NCBI GenBank assembly: GCA_030432455.1 | Contig: JAUIHC010000227.1 | Location: 1 to 5,493, forward strand | Reading direction: 5' to 3' | DNA from: Phycisphaerae bacterium | GTDB taxonomy: Bacteria > Planctomycetota > Phycisphaerae > Phycisphaerales > SM1A02 | Length of the DNA stretch: 5,493 nt | In this document: positions 1-5,493 of the stretch, piece by piece | How positions within the stretch are numbered: position 1 is the first letter of the stretch | Layout of the letters: each line of letters begins with the position of its first letter | Notes under the pieces: generated by a model | The model's input: the letters and a program-made list of their open reading frames with translations, nothing else | The model's database searches: none | What the model was told of the DNA's origin: nothing | Translations under genes and position numbers: made by a program

Positions 1-99
1 CCGCTCGTCGGGCGGGGCGAGGCGTCTCGCGGGGGTCTGGTGGCGTTGCGGGCACGGGAGTCGGTCTCGACGGCTTCGGCCGAATACTGGGAACCATGA
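1..99 (+). CDS. Possible C-terminal tail of an upstream gene (partial, uncertain)
   Basis: Frame 1 is open from the left edge to a TGA at 97-99 and would encode 32 residues ending in ASAEYWEP. Most of its codons end in G or C, more than in the other two plus frames, as expected for a real gene in GC-rich DNA. If real, the gene enters from the left and converges on clpB, which would fit the hairpins found between them. The stretch is short, every frame on both strands is open here because stops are rare at this GC, and I do not recognise the tail, so this is only a possibility. No function can be given. Confidence 0.25.
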   Translation, partial: PLVGRGEASRGGLVALRARESVSTASAEYWEP

Positions 100-258
100 G
101 GCGACTTGCCGGTCCATTGGTCTCTGTGTCTACGCTCGTTTGCCGAGGCCTCGTGCCGCGTCGTCCGGCCATGCGGCCATGCGGCATTTGGGAGGGGGGG
201 CGGCCACGCCTGATTCCCCGTCCGCGTGGCTCCCCTCGTCAACCCCGAATCCCGCCGA

Positions 259-285
259 CCAGGACTGATCGGGAACTCGTCCTGG
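259..285. repeat. Inverted repeat with 7-base arms
   Basis: CCAGGAC (259-265) is exactly repeated in inverted form as GTCCTGG (279-285) around a 13-base loop. It lies 9 bases beyond the stronger hairpin at 295-320 when read in the direction of clpB transcription. The two may form a tandem transcript-end structure, or protect the clpB mRNA 3' end. Neither is followed by a T-tract on the clpB strand. Confidence 0.4.
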
Positions 286-294
286 AAGGCAACC

Positions 295-320
295 CCGCCC
301 GCGACCTCGGTCGCGGGCGG
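295..320 (-). terminator. Strong GC hairpin, candidate end of the clpB transcript
   Basis: CCGCCCGCGACC (295-306) and GGTCGCGGGCGG (309-320) are perfect 12-base inverted arms separated by only TC. In RNA this would fold as an 11-pair GC stem closed by a CUCG tetraloop. It sits 113 bases downstream of the clpB stop codon, between clpB and a possible convergent gene. On the clpB strand the next bases are GGTTGCC, so there is no uridine tract and it is not a textbook intrinsic terminator. On the plus strand it is followed by TGGTGTTTCC, also poor. A bidirectional terminator or an mRNA 3'-end stabiliser is plausible. Confidence 0.45.
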
Positions 321-356
321 TGGTGTTTCCGGCGCCTTCGGCGAGCGCGGGAGATC

Positions 357-378
357 GAGCGCGAAGGATCCAGCGCTC
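357..378. repeat. Inverted repeat with 6-base arms downstream of clpB
   Basis: GAGCGC (357-362) and GCGCTC (373-378) are exact inverted arms around a 10-base loop. The element begins 56 bases after the clpB stop codon and precedes the larger hairpin at 295-320 on the clpB strand. It could be part of the 3' untranslated structure, but 6-base GC arms also arise easily by chance in DNA of this composition. Confidence 0.25.
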
Positions 379-433
379 CCGGATGCGGTCGCCCCCCGCC
401 CCGCACCATCCTCCATTCTCCGCGCTCTCTGTT

Positions 434-3082
<2,649 letters not shown>

Positions 3083-3092
3083 GTGTTCGTGA

Positions 3093-3100
3093 CTCCCTTC
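3093..3100 (-). promoter_or_regulatory. Ribosome binding site of clpB
   Basis: GAAGGGAG on the minus strand ends 10 bases before the ATG at 3082. It is an imperfect Shine-Dalgarno sequence. It favours this ATG over the in-frame ATG at 3076, from which it would be 16 bases away. Confidence 0.55.
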
Positions 3101-3121
3101 GGGCGTCGGTCGTGGGTTCGA

Positions 3122-3131
3122 CCGGCGCCGG
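3122..3131. repeat. Perfect 10-base palindrome in the clpB leader
   Basis: CCGGCGCCGG lies about 40 bases upstream of the clpB start. With one bulged base the symmetry extends outward to GACC and GGTC. It does not match the CIRCE, HAIR or sigma-32 heat-shock elements. It could be an operator or leader hairpin, or a chance palindrome in GC-rich DNA. Confidence 0.2.
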
Positions 3132-3231
3132 GGTCCATGGTCGCAACCCTCGTGCCGATCGCGGTGTGGGGCGTTGACCCCGGCCGCACCGGCATCAGGC
3201 TGCGACGAGCGGGGCTGCGGGGAATCGCGGG

Positions 3232-3246
3232 CTGCCGAAGGGGCAG
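3232..3246 (-). terminator. Small hairpin just after the binding-protein gene (weak)
   Basis: CTGCC and GGCAG are 5-base inverted arms around a 5-base loop, starting 6 bases after the stop codon of the minus-strand gene at 3253-4218. There is no T-tract. It is too weak to be a convincing intrinsic terminator, so transcription from the upstream gene may run on into clpB. Confidence 0.2.
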
Positions 3247-3252
3247 ACGTGG

Positions 3253-4218
3253 TCAGCGGGGCACGCCAGCGTCCGCGTCGAATCGGGCGAGGGAGATCGC
3301 GGGGAACGCCGCGGGTGCGATCTCCGGACGGTCCGAGAGCCACGCGACCAGCCAGCGGAACGCATCGACCAGCCGGGGGCCGGGGCGATTGAACATGCGG
3401 TTCCCGTCCACCAGCTGGATGGCCTCGGGATCGCCGTCGACCACGGCGGGCAGGGCGTTCCACCAGTCTGTGGCCCGGAGCGCGGGGAGGTCGCGGGCGA
3501 TCGCCTCGAGGTCGTATCCGCACGGACAGATCACGACCCGCTCCGGCTGCGCGGCCACGATGTCCTCGGGCGTCGCCTGGCGGCTCTTTCCGCCCGCGGC
3601 GTTCAGCGAGTGCCGACCGCCCGCGTGCTCGATCAGACCCGGGGTCCAGTGGCCGCCCACGAAGGGGGGATCGGTCCATTCGAGGAACAGCACCTCGGGG
3701 CCCGGGATGTAGGGGTTCACATGGTCCACCGCCGACCAGTACGACTCGCGGAGGGCCACCATCCGAGCCTCGGCCTCGCGCTCCATCCCGACCGCGTGTC
3801 CGATGGTGAGCAGGTCGTCGAACACCTCCCAGATCGATGTCGGGTCGAGGCTCACGATCCCGGGTGCGGGGTCCATTCGACTCGCGGCGCCCCGCACCGT
3901 CGCGAGATCGATCGAGCACACCTCGCAGAGGTCCTGGGTAAGGATCACGTCCGGACGAAGTTCGATCAATCGTTCGACATCGAGGTGGTAGAGGCTCGCG
4001 TTCGCGTCGTCGGCACCGAGCACCGCCCGGACCTCGGCGTCGATCTCGGCGCTGCTGCCGCCCGAGGTGCGGGCGGCGGTGAGCACCGGCCGATCCGCGA
4101 TGGACCCCGGGACGTCGCACTCGTGACTGCGGCCGACCAGCAGCGACTCGCCGCCGATCTCGCAGAGCAGTTCGGTGGCGGAGGGCAGGAGACTGACGAC
4201 ACGCGGGTGGGTGGCCAT
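3253..4218 (-). CDS. Cobalamin/iron-chelate-binding-type protein without signal peptide (BtuF/FepB superfamily)
   Basis: 321 residues. The whole chain looks like the periplasmic-binding fold used by BtuF-type vitamin B12 and siderophore-binding proteins (COG0614). Motifs seen: RVVSLLPSATELL (6-18), SHECD (31-35), DVILTQDLCEVC (90-101), EWTDPPFVGGHWTPGL (180-195), CPCGYDL (231-237) and DGNRMFNRPGPRLVDA (271-286). In the family such proteins present corrinoid or metal chelate to an ABC transporter. Here the protein begins directly with the first beta-strand and has no signal peptide or lipobox, so it is probably cytoplasmic. No permease or ATPase gene is in view. Six cysteines lie in motifs (19, 34, 98, 101, 231, 233) and may bind metal or ligand; this is inference. 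The ATG at 4218 is chosen because homology starts right there; the frame is open upstream, but that translation is Arg-rich and unlike a protein. It has no Shine-Dalgarno sequence, and a TACCAT box stands 6 bases upstream, suggesting a leaderless mRNA. The ligand is not determined. Confidence 0.85.
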   Translation of the reverse strand: MATHPRVVSLLPSATELLCEIGGESLLVGRSHECDVPGSIADRPVLTAARTSGGSSAEIDAEVRAVLGADDANASLYHLDVERLIELRPDVILTQDLCEVCSIDLATVRGAASRMDPAPGIVSLDPTSIWEVFDDLLTIGHAVGMEREAEARMVALRESYWSAVDHVNPYIPGPEVLFLEWTDPPFVGGHWTPGLIEHAGGRHSLNAAGGKSRQATPEDIVAAQPERVVICPCGYDLEAIARDLPALRATDWWNALPAVVDGDPEAIQLVDGNRMFNRPGPRLVDAFRWLVAWLSDRPEIAPAAFPAISLARFDADAGVPR

Positions 4219-4224
4219 GGCGGG

Positions 4225-4230
4225 ATGGTA
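4225..4230 (-). promoter_or_regulatory. Candidate leaderless -10 box (TACCAT) of the binding-protein gene
   Basis: On the minus strand TACCAT is followed by six bases (CCCGCC) and then the ATG at 4218. It has the TANNNT form seen in leaderless promoters of Deinococcus and actinobacteria, where transcription begins at the A of the start codon. It contains the only TA dinucleotide in the whole 272-base divergent gap. No convincing -35 box and no Shine-Dalgarno sequence are present. Confidence 0.5.
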
Positions 4231-4270
4231 CGGACTCGACGGGGGCCGCTTCCCGGACCGCCGCGACCCC

Positions 4271-4297
4271 CGCACGATCCGCACCATCCGCATGATG
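4271..4297. repeat. Three imperfect 9-base tandem repeats in the divergent intergenic region
   Basis: CGCACGATC (4271-4279), CGCACCATC (4280-4288) and CGCATGATG (4289-4297) stand head to tail. The last one also contributes to a small inverted repeat, CCGCAT-G-ATGCGG. They lie 53-79 bases upstream of the minus-strand binding-protein gene and could be a multi-site regulator target. Simple slippage repeats are an equally good explanation. Confidence 0.35.
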
Positions 4298-4304
4298 CGG
4301 CGGG

Positions 4305-4320
4305 GATCGTCCGAACGATC
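4305..4320. repeat. Inverted repeat GATCGT-CCGA-ACGATC
   Basis: Perfect 6-base arms surround a 4-base centre, immediately to the right of the three 9-base repeats. It lies roughly midway between the two divergent starts, nearer the minus-strand gene. The 16-base dyad has the size of a dimeric repressor site, but no known operator consensus is recognised. Confidence 0.25.
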
Positions 4321-4422
4321 GACACGACCCGCACAGATGAACCATGTGATCGTGCCGACCGCGAGGAGAGGCTGGCTCGGAGGGGCATCGGTGGCACCTT
4401 CACATCGTCCGGCGTCGGCATG

Positions 4423-4438
4423 CGTCACGGGGGTGACG
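4423..4438. repeat. Inverted repeat CGTCAC-GGGG-GTGACG upstream of the secreted-protein gene
   Basis: Perfect 6-base arms flank a GGGG centre, ending 52 bases before the ATG at 4491. The arms are not simple GC runs, and the location suits an operator or activator site for the plus-strand gene. A second, smaller dyad (GTCCC-GTCGA-GGGAC, 4451-4465) follows between it and the ribosome binding site. Confidence 0.35.
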
Positions 4439-4479
4439 ACCGGCGACACCGTCCCGTCGAGGGACCCGGACGACATGGG

Positions 4480-4486
4480 AAGGTGA
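4480..4486 (+). promoter_or_regulatory. Ribosome binding site of the secreted-protein gene
   Basis: AAGGTGA lies directly before the ATG at 4491, with AGGTG ending 5 bases upstream of it, and pairs well with the 3' end of 16S rRNA. It decides the start: the nearby upstream ATG at 4475 is in another frame and precedes the site. Confidence 0.65.
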
Positions 4487-4490
4487 AGAC

Positions 4491-5348
4491 ATGAACACGC
4501 GAACGCTCCTGTTCGGAGCCATCACTGCCGCCACGCTCGTCGCGCCGCTCACCGCGGACGTCCTCGAGGTCGATCTCGGTCGATTCACGTTCAACGGCGG
4601 GACCTCGGACTACACCTACGAGGGCGACTGGTCGTCGGTCCTCGGCCAGGATGTGGAAGGGACCGACCCCGACTGGATGCGGACCGTCGCGACCGTGGAT
4701 CTCGGGTCGCTCATCTCCGCCATGGGTGGTCGCCAGATCGCCTGGATCAGCGTGGTCGACACCGGTGACAACTGGTACGGCTTCACGCCTGGCGCGGACG
4801 TCGATGTCTTCCGCGTGGACGGACTGCCCGAGGAGACGCTCGTCTCCTACGCCTATGACGGCGACAACCATCACTATTCGGGTTGGGACAGCCAGAAGTA
4901 CGCGGATCGCACGGCGATCCTCGACCAGCGGACCGGCGGCGGCGACGACACGCCGTGGTGGGTCTCGCTCGATCGTGACGGCGCCCTCACCATGACCTTC
5001 GATCGATGGCCCGCGGGCGGCGGCGATTCGGGGGACTCCGGATCGGACGACACCGAAGGAGACGGCTCCGGCAAGACCGATGGTGGGATCATCGGGGTCG
5101 CCAACGAACTCACCACCTCGGTGTGGATCCCTCCCACCCGCGACCCCGGCGACGCCGACGGCGGGATGATCGAACCGTCCTGGTCGTTCACCGGTCTCGA
5201 ACTTCGCTTCAACGAGGTCTCTCCGACCGCGGAGGCGGTGAACATCCGCATCGGATTCGCGGAGAGCAGTTTCTTCGGCCCCGTCCCCGGTCCGGGCGGT
5301 CTCGCCGTTCTCGGAGCCTCGATTCGACTGCGGCGGCGGCGTCGCTGA
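4491..5348 (+). CDS. Secreted protein of unknown function with PEP-CTERM-like tail
   Basis: 285 residues. The N-terminus (1-22) looks like a Sec signal peptide: Arg4, a hydrophobic core, and a likely cut after LTA at 22. The mature part is rich in Asp, Gly, Trp and Tyr with alternating hydrophobic residues, suggesting a beta-rich extracellular domain, interrupted by an acidic Gly/Ser/Asp low-complexity linker at about 176-199. The tail reads VPGPGGLAVLGA (265-276), then SIRL and a run of five arginines. In PEP-CTERM and related planctomycete tails, a Pro-containing motif, a hydrophobic helix and an Arg cluster direct sorting and processing at the cell envelope. Here the hydrophobic part is only about 10 residues and carries Arg279, so the signal is short or degenerate. 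I do not recognise the main domain and assign no function. It is transcribed divergently from the binding-protein gene and has a good ribosome binding site. Codons ending in G or C dominate, as in a real gene, and the reverse-strand frame is its shadow. Confidence 0.85.
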   Translation: MNTRTLLFGAITAATLVAPLTADVLEVDLGRFTFNGGTSDYTYEGDWSSVLGQDVEGTDPDWMRTVATVDLGSLISAMGGRQIAWISVVDTGDNWYGFTPGADVDVFRVDGLPEETLVSYAYDGDNHHYSGWDSQKYADRTAILDQRTGGGDDTPWWVSLDRDGALTMTFDRWPAGGGDSGDSGSDDTEGDGSGKTDGGIIGVANELTTSVWIPPTRDPGDADGGMIEPSWSFTGLELRFNEVSPTAEAVNIRIGFAESSFFGPVPGPGGLAVLGASIRLRRRRR

Positions 5349-5356
5349 TCGACCGC

Positions 5357-5389
5357 TCATCGGATCTCCCGTGTTCATCGGGTCTCCCG
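5357..5389. repeat. Two 15-base direct repeats after the secreted-protein gene
   Basis: TCATCGGATCTCCCG (5357-5371) is repeated as TCATCGGGTCTCCCG (5375-5389), with one mismatch and an 18-base period. It starts 9 bases after the stop codon. No intrinsic terminator with a T-tract is seen between this gene and the next. The repeat may be a duplication remnant or a paired binding site. Confidence 0.45.
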
Positions 5390-5430
5390 CCCGGTTCGAC
5401 CCCCTCTTCCCAGCGTCTCTTCCCACGAAT

Positions 5431-5465
5431 CGCCATGGTCCCCTGGGTACAGTGGGACCATGGCG
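5431..5465. repeat. Perfect 12-base inverted repeat covering the start of the right-hand gene
   Basis: CGCCATGGTCCC (5431-5442) and GGGACCATGGCG (5454-5465) are exact inverted copies around 11 bases. The right arm includes the ATG at 5460, and the candidate -10 box TACAGT lies in the centre. The arms are offset by 23 bases, about two helical turns, which suits a dimeric repressor binding over a promoter. If an RNA began further upstream, it could also fold into a hairpin (12 pairs, one bulged base, then CTG/CAG closing a GGTA loop) that hides the start codon. Confidence 0.7.
5448..5453 (+). promoter_or_regulatory. Candidate leaderless -10 box (TACAGT) of the right-hand gene
   Basis: TACAGT is followed by six bases (GGGACC) and the ATG at 5460, the same spacing as TACCAT before the minus-strand binding-protein gene. 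It contains the only TA dinucleotide between the previous stop codon and this ATG. There is no Shine-Dalgarno sequence and no clear -35 box. Confidence 0.45.
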
Positions 5466-5493
5466 GTCTTTGCGTATCGAGCCAGAGCCTCGG
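5460..5493 (+). CDS. Start of a probable GspF/PilC-type membrane protein (partial, cut by window edge)
   Basis: Only 11 codons are visible, giving MAVFAYRARAS before the sequence ends. Type II secretion GspF and type IV pilus PilC proteins, the polytopic inner-membrane platform proteins of those machines, commonly begin with a pattern such as M-x-x-F-x-Y-x-A-x-D/A, which this fits. The match rests on very few residues and is tentative. The ATG is supported by the TANNNT box exactly 6 bases upstream and the lack of a competing ribosome binding site. The gene follows the secreted-protein gene on the same strand after 111 bases, but its own candidate promoter suggests separate transcription. Confidence 0.45.
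   Translation, partial: MAVFAYRARAS

Larger units (their letters stand above)
100..433. other. Non-coding stretch between the left edge and the 3' end of clpB
   Basis: I see no credible gene in these 334 bases. Open frames here run on into DNA antisense to clpB and have unconvincing Arg/Pro-rich translations. The stretch holds inverted repeats at 144-153 (CGAGGCCTCG, a perfect 10-base palindrome), 259-285, 295-320 and 357-378, plus a small tandem repeat of GGCCATGC at 167-182 followed by GGCAT. A hexamer TACGCT at 131-136 has the TANNNT form of a -10 box, but no start codon follows at a suitable distance. No tRNA or other RNA gene could be folded from it by eye. Confidence 0.6.

Noticed and set aside
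200..285. tRNA-like stretch ending in CGACCA (near 256-261)
   Set aside because: No GTTCRA T-loop, no anticodon arm and no acceptor pairing could be built on either strand.
3083..4345. In-frame upstream extension of clpB by 421 codons
   Set aside because: It runs across the binding-protein gene in the wrong frame, gives an Arg/Pro-rich translation, and the clpB N-domain and ribosome binding site fix the start at 3082.
4392..4407. Sigma-54 promoter: TGGCAC at 4392-4397 before the secreted-protein gene
   Set aside because: The required GC of the -12 element is missing at the right spacing; the bases there read TC.
4219..4490. Cobalamin riboswitch before the BtuF-like gene
   Set aside because: I looked for a B12-box-like core on the minus strand and found none; the gene also appears leaderless.
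4425..5426. A 333-codon minus-strand frame opposite the secreted-protein gene
   Set aside because: Codon-register shadow of the plus-strand gene; no signal or domain, and the plus frame has a signal peptide, a good ribosome binding site and a recognisable tail.
5209..5436. Minus-strand frame starting at an ATG in the left arm of the inverted repeat
   Set aside because: Low-complexity Arg/Glu/Gly translation overlapping the secreted-protein gene, with no -10 box or ribosome binding site; the ATG is a by-product of the CCATGG palindrome in the arm.

Overview
The window is a GC-rich (about two-thirds G+C by eye) piece of bacterial chromosome. It holds two complete genes on the minus strand, one complete gene on the plus strand, and the first codons of a further plus-strand gene at the right edge. 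The secreted protein at 4491-5348 ends in a short Val-Pro-Gly-Pro-Gly hydrophobic stretch and an arginine run, like the C-terminal sorting tails common in Planctomycetota, especially Phycisphaerae. With the high GC this suggests a planctomycete-like organism, but that placement is an inference from one protein tail.

Layout. Positions 1-433 are mainly non-coding; 1-99 may be the tail of a plus-strand gene convergent with clpB. This stretch carries several inverted repeats, the strongest (295-320) being a candidate end-of-transcript hairpin for clpB. Positions 434-3082 (minus) encode a full-length ClpB disaggregase with all expected ATPase motifs. A 170-base gap separates it from 3253-4218 (minus), a cobalamin/iron-chelate-binding-type protein of the BtuF/FepB superfamily that lacks a signal peptide. 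A 272-base divergent intergenic region follows. Then comes 4491-5348 (plus), a secreted protein of unknown function with an acidic Gly/Ser/Asp linker and a degenerate PEP-CTERM-like tail. At 5460 a new plus-strand reading frame starts; its 11 visible residues resemble the N-terminus of GspF/PilC inner-membrane secretion or pilus proteins.

How they work together. ClpB is general protein quality control. The binding protein could handle corrinoid or metal chelate in the cytoplasm. The right end looks like cell-envelope or secretion functions. I see no evidence for a single dedicated system, nor any CRISPR array, insertion sequence, phage gene or RNA gene.

The most interesting signals are regulatory. 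The dinucleotide TA is almost absent from the intergenic DNA. In the gaps upstream of the two genes that lack a Shine-Dalgarno sequence, the only TA is the first two bases of a TANNNT hexamer ending exactly 6 bases before the ATG, which is the pattern of leaderless promoters. At the right-hand gene this hexamer lies between the arms of a perfect 12-base inverted repeat that covers the start codon. The two genes that do have a Shine-Dalgarno sequence (clpB and the secreted protein) have no TA at all in their upstream gaps.
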